A stretch of DNA of 38,356 bases from Endozoicomonas sp. YOMI1. Lineage in GTDB: Bacteria > Pseudomonadota > Gammaproteobacteria > Pseudomonadales > Endozoicomonadaceae. The notes below the pieces were generated by a model. That model was not told the DNA's origin. It searched no databases and was given only the letters and a program-made list of their open reading frames with translations. The position numbers and the translations under genes are program-made. Positions 9,145-17,866 of the stretch are shown one piece after another; position 1 is the first letter of the stretch; each line of letters starts with the position of its first letter. The stretch lies in contig NZ_JAHHPM010000320.1 in NCBI RefSeq assembly GCF_024606345.1, forward strand, positions 1-38,356. Reading direction: 5' to 3'.

Positions 9145-10317
9145 TTATTCAACGGGCAAGCGAACCCAACCCGCCATCAATACCCTGGCACTGCGGCTCA
9201 TGATGGCTTTGGTAACCGACCATTGCCCATTATTAAGTACTGCTTCGGCGCCAACTTTCAAGGTACCCGAGGGGTGACCAAAGCGGACCGAGTTTCGTTC
9301 ACCACCACCGGCAGCCAGGTTGACCAGGGTGCCCGGAATGGCAGCCGCCGTGCCAATGGCCACGGCAGCGGTGCCCATCATGGCATGATGAAGTTTACCC
9401 ATGGAGAGTGCCCTGACCAGCAGGTCGATATCATCTTCAGAGACTGCTTTGCCGCTGGCAGAAAGGTAACTTTTCGGTTCAGCAACAAAAGCGACTTTCG
9501 GCGTATGCTGACGGGTTGCGGCTTCTTCAAGGCTGCTGATCAACCCCATCCGAAGGGCGCCATGAGCCCGAATATTCTCAAACATGGCCAGTGCCTGCTC
9601 ATCGCCGTTGATCGCTTCCTGAAGTTCAGTCCCCTGGTATCCAATGTCTGCGGCATTGATAAAAATGGTGGGAATGCCGGCATTGATCAGGGTTGCCTGT
9701 AAAGTCCCAACGCCGGGTACTTCAAGATCATCCACCAGATGGCCTGTGGGGAACATGGCGCCTTCACCATCCGCAGGATCGAGAAACTCAACCTGAACTT
9801 CAGCCGCCGGGAAAGTCACGCCATCCAGAACAAAATCACCCGTTTCCTGTACCGCACCGTTGGTCATTGGCACATTGGCAATAATGGTTTTTTTGATATT
9901 GGCCTGCCAGATCCGTACCGTTGCGATGCCATTGTCGGGTATCCGGTGCACATCAACCAGACCGCTGCTGATGGCAAAAGCACCGACAGCTGCGGTCAGG
10001 TTTCCACAGTTACCACTCCAGTCCACGAAAGGTTGATCAATGGCTACCTGACCAAAGAGATAATCAACATCATGGTCAGGCTGATTGCTTTTCGAAAGGA
10101 TCACCGTTTTGCTGGTACTGGACGTGGCACCACCCATACCATCAATCTGCTTACCGTATGGGTCCGGACTGCCGATCACCCTGAGCAATAAAGCATCGCG
10201 GGCCTTACCCGGAACCTGGGCAGCTGCTGGAAGATCGGTGAGATTAAAAAAAACGCCTTTACTGGTTCCGCCCCGCATATAGGTAGCGGGAACCTTAATC
10301 TGTGGAGGATGAGCCAT
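9145..10317 (-). CDS. prpF: PrpF, 2-methylaconitate cis-trans isomerase
   Basis: A 390-residue PrpF-family protein (diaminopimelate-epimerase-like fold, two mirrored domains). It isomerises the 2-methylaconitate made by AcnD into the form used in the methylcitrate cycle, and is needed where AcnD replaces PrpD. Visible signatures include YMRGGTSKGVFF near the N terminus, DGMGGATSSTSK, the DWSGNCGNLT segment with its catalytic-type Cys, and the C-terminal IPGTLVNLA and GHPSGTL segments. The ATG has AAGGAG 9 nt upstream. It is last in prpB-prpC-acnD-prpF, about 70 bp after acnD. Confidence 0.93.
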   Translation of the reverse strand: MAHPPQIKVPATYMRGGTSKGVFFNLTDLPAAAQVPGKARDALLLRVIGSPDPYGKQIDGMGGATSSTSKTVILSKSNQPDHDVDYLFGQVAIDQPFVDWSGNCGNLTAAVGAFAISSGLVDVHRIPDNGIATVRIWQANIKKTIIANVPMTNGAVQETGDFVLDGVTFPAAEVQVEFLDPADGEGAMFPTGHLVDDLEVPGVGTLQATLINAGIPTIFINAADIGYQGTELQEAINGDEQALAMFENIRAHGALRMGLISSLEEAATRQHTPKVAFVAEPKSYLSASGKAVSEDDIDLLVRALSMGKLHHAMMGTAAVAIGTAAAIPGTLVNLAAGGGERNSVRFGHPSGTLKVGAEAVLNNGQWSVTKAIMSRSARVLMAGWVRLPVE

Positions 10318-10386
10318 AGAGAACAGCTCCTTCTGTTATAAGACTTTTGTACTGGCCCTTCCGATCAAGGGCCAGCGTGAGAACTG

Positions 10387-12990
10387 TCAGGCAGCGGCTT
10401 CGGATTCAAGGAAGTCCCTGGCAAAACGCTGCAAAACACCACCAGCATCGTATACGGATACTTCTTCAGCGGTATCCAGACGGCAGGTTACCGGTACATT
10501 AACGGTTTCTCCGTTAGCACGGTGAATCAACAGGGCCAGTGTTGCTCCTGGCGTCCGCTCACCAATAACATCGTAGGTTTCGGTGCCATCAAGCCCCAAT
10601 GTCTTACGGGTTGTGCCATCCTTGAATTCCAGGGGCAGCACACCCATACCCACCAGGTTGGTACGGTGAATACGCTCAAACCCTTCTGCCACAATCGCCT
10701 CAACACCGGCAAGCCGAACCCCTTTGGCAGCCCAGTCACGGGATGACCCCTGACCATAGTCAGCACCGGCAACAATAATCAGCGGCTGGCAACGCTCCAT
10801 ATAGGTCTCAATGGCTTCCCACATACGTGTTTCTTTGCCTTCTGGCTCAATTCTGGCCAAAGAGCCCTGTTTGACTTCGCCATTAGCCTCCAGACACATC
10901 TCATTGAGCAGCTTTGGGTTGGCAAAGGTGGCCCGTTGCGCTGTCAGATGGTCACCACGATGTGTGGCATAGGAGTTAAAGTCTTCTTCCGGCAGCCCCA
11001 TTTTCGCCAGATATTCACCAGCGGCACTGCTGGCCAGGATCGCATTGGACGGTGACAGGTGATCTGTGGTGATGTTATCACCCAGTAGCGCCAGAGGGCG
11101 CATGCCTTTCAGGGTGCGCTCACCAGCCAGGGCGCCTTCCCAATAGGGAGGACGGCGAATGTAGGTACTCGTTGGCCGCCAGTCGTATAGAGGACTTTCG
11201 GCCTGCTCCGCCTTGCCCAGATCAAACATGGGAATGTAAACCTGGTTAAACTGCTCTGGTTTCACGGATTCAGCAACAATTGCATCAATCTCTTCATCGC
11301 TGGGCCAGATGTCTTTCAGGGTGATGGGGTTGCCATCTTTATCAGTACCCAGGGCATCCTTTTCAATATCAAAGCGCACGGTACCGGCAATAGCATAAGC
11401 CACTACCAACGGTGGAGAGGCCAGGAAAGCCTGTTTGGCGTAGGGATGAATCCGTCCATCAAAGTTACGGTTGCCAGAGAGAACGGCCGTTGCATAGAGA
11501 TCCCGGTCAATCACTTCCTGCTGAATCTCCGGATCCAGTGCGCCACTCATACCGTTACAAGTGGTACAGGCATAGGCGACAATGCCAAAGCCCAGTTTCT
11601 CCATTTCAGAAAGAAGGCCAGCTTCCTCAAGATAAAGCCTGGCGACTTTAGAGCCCGGGGCGAATGAAGACTTCACCCAGGGTTTCCGTATAAGCCCCAG
11701 CTCATTGGCTTTGCGGGCCACCAGACCGGCGGCAACCACGTTACGGGGATTACTGGTATTGGTACAGCTGGTGATAGCCGCAATGATGATGGCGCCATCA
11801 GGCATTAAGCCTTCTTGCTCTTCCTCTTTTTTATAAGGCCCTGCAATGCCACGACTTGCCAGCTCCGAGGTTGGCAAACGACGGTGTGGGTTGGATGGCC
11901 CTGCCATATTCCGGCAAACCGTAGAGAGATCAAAGGTCAAAACCCGCTCATAGTCAGCGGTTTTGAGATCATCAGCCCACAGACCGGTGGTTTTGGCGTA
12001 ATTTTCCACCAAGGCCACCTGTTCAGCCTCACGACCGGTCAACTTAAGATAATCAATGGTCTGTTCATCGATGTAGAACATCCCGGCTGAAGCACCAAAC
12101 TCCGGGGTCATATTGGCAATGGTCGCACGATCACCAATGGTAAGTTTGGCAGCCCCTTCGCCAAAGAACTCCAGATAGGATGAAACCACACGCTCATTTC
12201 TCAGAAATTCAGTCAGGGCCAGCACGATATCCGTCGCTGTAATGCCAGGCTGGCGCTGCCCTGTTAGCTCAACGCCCACAATATCAGGAAGACGCATCAT
12301 GGAAGGACGGCCCAGCATGACCGTTTCGGCTTCCAGGCCACCAACCCCAATGGCGATAACGCCAAGGGCATCGACATGGGGAGTATGGCTGTCGGTACCG
12401 ACACAAGTATCCGGATAGGCGACACCATCACGGGCCTGGATAACCGGAGACATTTTCTCCAGATTGATCTGGTGCATGATGCCATTTCCCGCGGGAATCA
12501 CATCAACGTTTTCAAAGGCGGTTTTGGTCCACTCGATAAAGTGGAAACGGTCTTCATTTCGACGATCTTCAATAGCCCGGTTTTTTTCAAATGCATCCGG
12601 TTCAAAACCCCCATGTTCAACGGCCAGAGAGTGGTCAACAATCAACTGGGTTGGCACAACCGGGTTCACCCTGGCAGGATCACCGCCCTGCCCGGCAATG
12701 GCGTCTCTCAACCCGGCAAGATCAACCAGGGCAGTCTGGCCAAGAATGTCATGACAGACAACACGAGCCGGATACCAGGGGAAATCCAGGTCACGCTTAC
12801 GCTCAATGATCTGCTTCAGGGAATCGGTCAGGGTGGCCGGGTCACAGCGGCGAACCAGCTGCTCGGCCAGTACTCTGGAGGTATAGGGTAAGTTGTTATA
12901 GGCGCCCGGTTGAATCGCTTCCACGGCTTCACGGGTGTCATAATAGTCCAGCTGGGTGCCGGGTAAGGGTTTACGAAAATCAATGTTCAT
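10387..12990 (-). CDS. acnD: AcnD, Fe/S-dependent 2-methylcitrate dehydratase
   Basis: An aconitase-superfamily protein of 867 residues. It dehydrates 2-methylcitrate to 2-methylaconitate, doing the job of PrpD in organisms with PrpF. The [4Fe-4S] ligands are visible in TSCTNTSNP and in YACTTCNGMSG. DTCVGTDSHTPHVDALG and the swivel-domain segment GADYGQGSSRDWAAKG are standard aconitase signatures. It starts FRKPLPGTQLDYYDTREAV, typical of AcnD rather than AcnA. I prefer the ATG at 12988-12990, with GGTGGA about 10 nt upstream, over a GTG five codons earlier. It is followed by prpF, which supports AcnD over housekeeping aconitase. Confidence 0.94.
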   Translation of the reverse strand: MNIDFRKPLPGTQLDYYDTREAVEAIQPGAYNNLPYTSRVLAEQLVRRCDPATLTDSLKQIIERKRDLDFPWYPARVVCHDILGQTALVDLAGLRDAIAGQGGDPARVNPVVPTQLIVDHSLAVEHGGFEPDAFEKNRAIEDRRNEDRFHFIEWTKTAFENVDVIPAGNGIMHQINLEKMSPVIQARDGVAYPDTCVGTDSHTPHVDALGVIAIGVGGLEAETVMLGRPSMMRLPDIVGVELTGQRQPGITATDIVLALTEFLRNERVVSSYLEFFGEGAAKLTIGDRATIANMTPEFGASAGMFYIDEQTIDYLKLTGREAEQVALVENYAKTTGLWADDLKTADYERVLTFDLSTVCRNMAGPSNPHRRLPTSELASRGIAGPYKKEEEQEGLMPDGAIIIAAITSCTNTSNPRNVVAAGLVARKANELGLIRKPWVKSSFAPGSKVARLYLEEAGLLSEMEKLGFGIVAYACTTCNGMSGALDPEIQQEVIDRDLYATAVLSGNRNFDGRIHPYAKQAFLASPPLVVAYAIAGTVRFDIEKDALGTDKDGNPITLKDIWPSDEEIDAIVAESVKPEQFNQVYIPMFDLGKAEQAESPLYDWRPTSTYIRRPPYWEGALAGERTLKGMRPLALLGDNITTDHLSPSNAILASSAAGEYLAKMGLPEEDFNSYATHRGDHLTAQRATFANPKLLNEMCLEANGEVKQGSLARIEPEGKETRMWEAIETYMERCQPLIIVAGADYGQGSSRDWAAKGVRLAGVEAIVAEGFERIHRTNLVGMGVLPLEFKDGTTRKTLGLDGTETYDVIGERTPGATLALLIHRANGETVNVPVTCRLDTAEEVSVYDAGGVLQRFARDFLESEAAA

Positions 12991-13028
12991 ACGTCGAACG
13001 TCCACCGGGCAAGTAATTTATTGTTATG

Positions 13029-13095
13029 AACCACAGAAACCAAAAAAACCACAAAGATAGCTTTTTTCTCTGTGCGCTTGGTGGTCTTGGTGGTT
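13029..13095 (-). repeat. Imperfect intergenic hairpin between prpC and acnD
   Basis: The two 28-nt arms, 13029-13056 and 13068-13095, pair at about 19 of 28 positions around an 11-nt loop. The second arm contains a tandem 9-mer, cttggtggt, at 13077-13085 and 13086-13094. The element starts at the prpC stop codon and fills most of the ~100-bp gap inside the operon. It could be a dispersed repeat, or a processing or stability hairpin that sets the prpC to acnD expression ratio. Confidence 0.4.
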
Positions 13096-14236
13096 AATCG
13101 CGGTCTTTAATAGCCACCCATTCTGCGCTTTCTGGCCCGGTATAGTCTGCCGATGGGCGGATAATGCGGTTGTTAGCGCGCTGCTCCATGACGTGAGCGG
13201 TCCAGCCAGCTACCCGCGAACAAACAAAGATCGGAGTAAATAACTTGGTAGGAATGCCCATAAAGTTGTAGGCAGAAGCATGGAAGAAGTCAGCATTACA
13301 GAACAGCTTCTTCTCCCGCCACATAACCGCCTCAACACGCTCGGAAACGGCATACAGATGCTCATCCCCCACTTGCTCAGACAACTTCCGGGACCACTCT
13401 TTGATGATGGCATTGCGGGGATCAGACTCGCGATAAATGGCATGACCAAAGCCCATAATCTTATCTTTGCGTGCCAGCATGGCCATGATCTTCTCTTCGG
13501 CCTCCTCAGGAGAGCGCCAGTTCTCGATCATTTCCATAGCTGCTTCGTTAGCACCACCGTGGAGCGGGCCGCGCAGTGAACCGATCGCACCGGTCACACA
13601 GCTATGAATATCAGAAAGGGTCGAAGCACAAACACGGCCGGTAAACGTTGAAGCATTGAACTCATGCTCAGCATAAAGCACCAGAGAAGCGTGCATCACC
13701 TGAACGTGGAGTGGCTCAGGCTTTTTGTTGTGCAGAGTCCAGAGAAACTGCTCGGCGATGGAATCAGCATCGGTATCTACATCGACCCGAACACCGTTGT
13801 GGCTGAAGTTGTACCAGTAGTTGATCATGCCGGGGAAAATGGCCAGCATGCGGTCAATGTGATCGTTCTGCTGTGAAAAATCCTGTTCGGTTTCCAGGTT
13901 ACCCAGCATTGAACAACCGGTACGCATCACATCCATTGGGTGAGCATCAGCAGGAATTTGCTCAAGCACCGTTTTCAGGGCATCGGGCAGAGAGCGAAGG
14001 CCTTTGAGCCGGATTTTGTAGGCATCCAGCTCAGCCTGGTTCGGTAGTTTGCCGTAAAGTAGAAGATACGCGACTTCTTCAAACTGGGCCTTATCAGCCA
14101 GTTCTTTGATATCGTAACCACGGTAAGTCAGGCCTGAACCGGTTTTGCCAACGGTACACAGTGCGGTTTCACCAGCTGACTGACCACGCAGACCAGCACC
14201 AGTTAATTTTTTTTCTGTCCCAGAGTTCGTCGACAT
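13094..14236 (-). CDS. prpC: PrpC, 2-methylcitrate synthase
   Basis: Condenses propionyl-CoA with oxaloacetate to 2-methylcitrate, the first committed step of propionate degradation. It is 380 residues, matching the short citrate-synthase-fold enzymes rather than the ~430-residue GltA. Visible signatures are TYRGYDI near residue 37, the first catalytic His region HNGVRV, GPLHGGANEAAM with the second His, and GFGHAIYRESDPR with the third. The N terminus KKLTGAGLRGQSAGETALCTVG is PrpC-like. The ATG has GGAG 7 nt upstream. It lies 21 bp after prpB, so the two are surely cotranscribed. Confidence 0.94.
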   Translation of the reverse strand: MSTNSGTEKKLTGAGLRGQSAGETALCTVGKTGSGLTYRGYDIKELADKAQFEEVAYLLLYGKLPNQAELDAYKIRLKGLRSLPDALKTVLEQIPADAHPMDVMRTGCSMLGNLETEQDFSQQNDHIDRMLAIFPGMINYWYNFSHNGVRVDVDTDADSIAEQFLWTLHNKKPEPLHVQVMHASLVLYAEHEFNASTFTGRVCASTLSDIHSCVTGAIGSLRGPLHGGANEAAMEMIENWRSPEEAEEKIMAMLARKDKIMGFGHAIYRESDPRNAIIKEWSRKLSEQVGDEHLYAVSERVEAVMWREKKLFCNADFFHASAYNFMGIPTKLFTPIFVCSRVAGWTAHVMEQRANNRIIRPSADYTGPESAEWVAIKDRD

Positions 14237-14257
14237 AGTACTTCTCCGTTTTTTATT

Positions 14258-15097
14258 TTATGGGTTCAGGAACTTTTTGGTTTTCACCAGCTGTTCTCGC
14301 TCCTGGAAGGTCATCATGCCATCGGCGATAGCGCCACTGTTGCCGTCACGCTTGATCACCTTCAGCACTTCCCGCATTGCGGTCACTGCAGCCCGTTGCA
14401 GGTCAGAAGGAATAATGATCAGCTGGTAGCCCATCGCTTTCAGGTCTTCAGTAGGTACCAGTGGCGTTTTACCACTGTAGAACATATTAATCAGCTTGGG
14501 ACCGGGAGCCTGTTTAGCAATGTCTTCAATCTGCTCAATGGTCTGCGGTGCCTCAACAAACAGCATGTCCGCCCCTGCTTCGACATAAGCCCTGGCACGA
14601 TCTATCGCATCGTCAAAACCGGTAACGGCAATGGCATCGGTACGGGCAATCACGGTGACGTCACCGGCATACTTTCTGGCCACCGAGACTTTCTTACACA
14701 TCTCGTCAACAGATACCAGAGACTTGCCGTCCAGATGCCCGCAGCGCTTGGGAAACTCCTGGTCTTCCAGATGAAAAGCACTGACGCCCGCATTGGCAAA
14801 AAGCTCCACGGTACGTTTGACATTCACCTCATTGCCAAAACCGGTATCCGCATCGGCAATTACAGGCAGAGAGGTGGCTGCAACGATCTGACGAACCCGG
14901 TCAACCACTTCCGTCAGTGTCAGCAGACCAATATCAGGCACACCTGTACTGCGGGCAATGGCACCACCACTGGCGTATAGCGCTGAGAAACCGGCTTCTT
15001 CACCGAGCCGAGCCGAAATACCATCGTAAACACCGGGAGCGGTGACAATGCCCTGCTCAGCGATCAATCGACTCAAGGCATTATTCTTTTGATTCAT
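14258..15097 (-). CDS. prpB: Methylisocitrate lyase-type enzyme (PrpB role)
   Basis: A 279-residue member of the isocitrate lyase/PEP mutase superfamily. Its operon position indicates it splits 2-methylisocitrate into pyruvate and succinate. The catalytic motif KRCGH is at residues 117-121, with C119 as the general acid. The metal-binding segment DADTGFGNE is around residues 82-90, and YASGG is at 41-45. It is ~15 residues shorter than classic PrpB, and several segments (EFPKRCGHLDGK, STGVPDIGLLTL) look closer to the dimethylmalate lyase/oxaloacetate decarboxylase branch than to E. coli PrpB. The substrate is therefore inferred from context. The ATG has AGAGGT 6 nt upstream. First gene of the operon. 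Confidence 0.8.
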   Translation of the reverse strand: MNQKNNALSRLIAEQGIVTAPGVYDGISARLGEEAGFSALYASGGAIARSTGVPDIGLLTLTEVVDRVRQIVAATSLPVIADADTGFGNEVNVKRTVELFANAGVSAFHLEDQEFPKRCGHLDGKSLVSVDEMCKKVSVARKYAGDVTVIARTDAIAVTGFDDAIDRARAYVEAGADMLFVEAPQTIEQIEDIAKQAPGPKLINMFYSGKTPLVPTEDLKAMGYQLIIIPSDLQRAAVTAMREVLKVIKRDGNSGAIADGMMTFQEREQLVKTKKFLNP

Positions 15098-15497
15098 GGC
15101 GTTACCTCTGGCTCTTAATTCTTGATATAAAGAGTGTTAAAGCAGCATTATCTATGTTGTGGACCCTGTCGACGTCATAGACACCATAGAACATGGTTAA
15201 CAATATTTTAAACCGAGATATTTATACCGAACTTTAATCAGCACTTCTACCTGCATTGAAAACAACCTATAACTAAATCAGCGACATATAGATCACAATT
15301 GCTTATTCAAAAAACATCTCAGAAAAGCTGCATTGTGTTGAGCTAAAAGGCTAAGCTTGCTCCGCAGTAGAGTTTCAACACACTCTGCTCTTGATGGCCG
15401 GTAACGGCGAGAAGAGTCAGACTGAAAACTGTTTGAGCGTTCCTTGTTGATCGCACGGAACTGAAGTTAACTCTAATTAACGCTAAGGAGTCATATC
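15098..15497. promoter_or_regulatory. Divergent control region upstream of prpB and the Ser/Thr-rich gene
   Basis: A 400-bp, AT-rich, gene-free stretch. Near prpB it holds an inverted pair, tctatg (15151-15156) and cataga (15176-15181), around a gtcgac palindrome (15168-15173). This is a plausible operator for a propionate-responsive repressor encoded elsewhere. The other end carries the ribosome binding site aaggag (15485-15490) of the next gene. I saw no RNA gene. Confidence 0.4.
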
Positions 15498-16202
15498 TTG
15501 GATACAACGATAAAAAATGCATCTTATGAATCAATACCTATGCAACCTCTAAACGAGGATCAAAAAGCTTCAAGTGAAAATTCAGTAGGATCTCGTAGTA
15601 CCAGCAATGGAAGGACTTGCGTTATTGTTCTCGGTGTGGCCGTTATCGGAAGCTTGGCATTAGGGCTAGGATTTCTATTGACGGGCGGTAAGCGATTAAG
15701 TGCCATTATGCCCTTGTCTGGATCTAATAATACTCAGGGTTCCGGTGCCCCCAGTAGTAACTGGAATAATAGTTGTACAAGGTTCATCGATACCATTTCC
15801 ACTTCCACCCAACAACTTATAAACAGCAGCATATCAACCCCTAATATCAAAATATTAGATCAAGGCACTCCTGATTGGCTAAATCGAACATCTTCTCAGG
15901 AATCATCACCACCTACAACTACCCGCAACACCACCCGGCAGTATTTCGCCGACACAACAAACACTTCCACAACCGGAGGAAGTACTTCACACCTTTCCTC
16001 GCTAACTTTATCCTCTAGAGTGCAAACATCTACTCCTTTTCAGGGAACATCACCTTCAACTCCCAGCAGCTCCACCCCGCAATTGGACTCCAACACAACA
16101 TCCTCTTCTAAATCCGAAGTATTTAAAAACTCTTCCTCGCCATCTTCACCAACTTCAGTGCAAGCAACTACTGCTTCTATACCTTATAACGGTACTAGAT
16201 AA
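15498..16202 (+). CDS. Ser/Thr-rich single-pass membrane protein, mucin-like
   Basis: I do not recognise a family. The start is a TTG at 15498, chosen because aaggag lies exactly 7 nt upstream; the first in-frame ATG is at 15540, without such a site. The 234 residues comprise a ~38-residue polar, presumably cytoplasmic N terminus, one hydrophobic segment at ~41-62 (CVIVLGVAVIGSLALGLGFLL) followed by GGKR, and a ~170-residue tail dominated by Ser, Thr, Pro and Asn. The tail looks like a disordered stalk and resembles O-glycosylated mucin domains of surface proteins. With positive charges after the segment, topology is uncertain; it could also be an uncleaved signal anchor. Stand-alone gene, lower GC than pabB downstream. 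Confidence 0.6.
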   Translation: MDTTIKNASYESIPMQPLNEDQKASSENSVGSRSTSNGRTCVIVLGVAVIGSLALGLGFLLTGGKRLSAIMPLSGSNNTQGSGAPSSNWNNSCTRFIDTISTSTQQLINSSISTPNIKILDQGTPDWLNRTSSQESSPPTTTRNTTRQYFADTTNTSTTGGSTSHLSSLTLSSRVQTSTPFQGTSPSTPSSSTPQLDSNTTSSSKSEVFKNSSSPSSPTSVQATTASIPYNGTR

Positions 16203-16453
16203 GATGATGTTCCCATCGGCTTTGATGTTACTTCTACTGCATCAAGGCTTCCGGGGGTTGATGGTTACTTTATCAGTTGAGAGACTATCGTGCGGTTTTA
16301 AGTGCAATTGTTGACAAGAAAGTTGTACAGCTAACCATCGCAATCGCAATATTTGATGATAATTAGCACTTGGTGGCTGGTTCATGGATTGTAGACGATG
16401 GCATAACGCCCCGGCTCCAGTTAAAATGCCGACTGTTTTGTTCGGACACCTGT

Positions 16454-17854
16454 ATGAAGACGCTGACAATTCTGGAACTGGAATATAAAGACGATACCAG
16501 TCTCTACTTTGAACATTTTATTCACCTCCCTTATCCCTGTTTTCTGGATAGCTCGGTATTCGATGGAAAGCAGGCTGTCTATAAAGATCATTCCAGCCGT
16601 TATGACATTATGACCGCAGCTCCAGAAATGCACTTCACCTTCACCTCAGAAGGTGATTTGATGATTGAAGATCTTATTCAACAAAAAACAGAAACTTTTT
16701 CTGGAACTGAGCCTTTTTCACAATTGTCAAAACGGCTTAATGCCATGAGCAAAGTCGATAATGCCGGATTGCCTTTTGTTGGCGGCATGGTTGGTTTCTG
16801 GGGATATGAACTCTGTGAACACCTTGAGCCGGACCGAATTGCCCATCGAGACAGTTCAACACCGCTGATGTCCGTCGGGCTCTACCAGTGGGCGCTGATC
16901 TGTGATCATAAGGAACGGCGGGCCTGTCTGGTGTTTCATCCTGATATATCAGAATCATTGGAAACTGAAATCCTGAAAGCTATTGACCATAAAGTCAGGA
17001 AGTCAGACCGTTCACCATTCAAGCTGCTCGATAGATTCACCCCGACACAGACCCCTGCTGAGTACCAGTGCGCATTTCAGCAAATTCAGGACTATATTGT
17101 GGCGGGAGATTGCTATGAGGTGAATCTTACCCAGCGGTTTACCGCCCCCTACAGCGGCGATTCCTGGGAAGCATTTAAAAAACTCAGAACCGTCACTAAA
17201 GCGCCCTACTCAGCGTTTATTTCACGTCCTGACCTGAGCATTCTCAGCCATTCCCCGGAGCAGTTTATCCGGCAGGAAAACGGTCATGTTTCCACCAAGC
17301 CCATCAAGGGTACTCGTCCCAGAGGCCTTTCTCCTGAAGAAGACCGTGCGATTGCTGAAGAGTTACAACATAGCCAGAAGGATCAATCGGAAAACCTGAT
17401 GATTGTCGATCTGCTGAGAAATGATCTTGGTAAGGTCTGTAAGACAGGTACAGTGTCAGTACCCCGGTTATTTGCCCTGGAAAGTTATGCCAACGTCCAC
17501 CACCTGGTCAGTACTGTGAAGGGCCAACTCATGGAAGATCATGATGCATTTGACTTGCTAAAAAGCGCATTCCCCGGTGGTTCGATCACCGGAGCGCCAA
17601 AAATACGATCCATGGAGATTATCAGGGAGCTGGAGCCGGTAGCCCGCACTGTTTACTGTGGTTCCATCGGCTATATCAGCTGTGATGGCAATATGGATAC
17701 CAGTATCACCATACGGACGATTCTTGCAAAAGCTGGCGAACTACATTGCTGGGGAGGTGGGGCAATTGTTGCTGACTCTGATTGCGAATCGGAATATCAG
17801 GAGTCCATTACTAAAGTAAAAAACCTGATGAACACGTTGGAAACCTGCTTATAA
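16454..17854 (+). CDS. pabB: Aminodeoxychorismate synthase component I
   Basis: With the glutaminase PabA it turns chorismate into 4-amino-4-deoxychorismate, leading to p-aminobenzoate and folate. The 466-residue protein has the chorismate-binding domain. The catalytic-lysine motif PIKGTRPRG and the nearby signatures DLLRNDLGKVC and PGGSITGAPKIRSMEII all fit. The ATG at 16454 gives an N terminus (MKTLTILELEYKDD...LYFEHFIHLPYP) that aligns with E. coli PabB. A TTG 28 codons earlier adds residues with no counterpart. The PIKGT lysine favours PabB over TrpE. The upstream Shine-Dalgarno is weak. It converges on the lipoprotein gene. Confidence 0.93.
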   Translation: MKTLTILELEYKDDTSLYFEHFIHLPYPCFLDSSVFDGKQAVYKDHSSRYDIMTAAPEMHFTFTSEGDLMIEDLIQQKTETFSGTEPFSQLSKRLNAMSKVDNAGLPFVGGMVGFWGYELCEHLEPDRIAHRDSSTPLMSVGLYQWALICDHKERRACLVFHPDISESLETEILKAIDHKVRKSDRSPFKLLDRFTPTQTPAEYQCAFQQIQDYIVAGDCYEVNLTQRFTAPYSGDSWEAFKKLRTVTKAPYSAFISRPDLSILSHSPEQFIRQENGHVSTKPIKGTRPRGLSPEEDRAIAEELQHSQKDQSENLMIVDLLRNDLGKVCKTGTVSVPRLFALESYANVHHLVSTVKGQLMEDHDAFDLLKSAFPGGSITGAPKIRSMEIIRELEPVARTVYCGSIGYISCDGNMDTSITIRTILAKAGELHCWGGGAIVADSDCESEYQESITKVKNLMNTLETCL

Positions 17855-17866
17855 AAACATTCCCCT

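Noticed and set aside
11412-12891. Several long plus-strand frames opposite acnD
   Set aside because: Antisense shadows of a clearly conserved enzyme; no ribosome sites or domain features.
16370-16453. Upstream TTG start for pabB
   Set aside because: The extra 28 residues have no counterpart in PabB; the ATG at 16454 gives the family N terminus.
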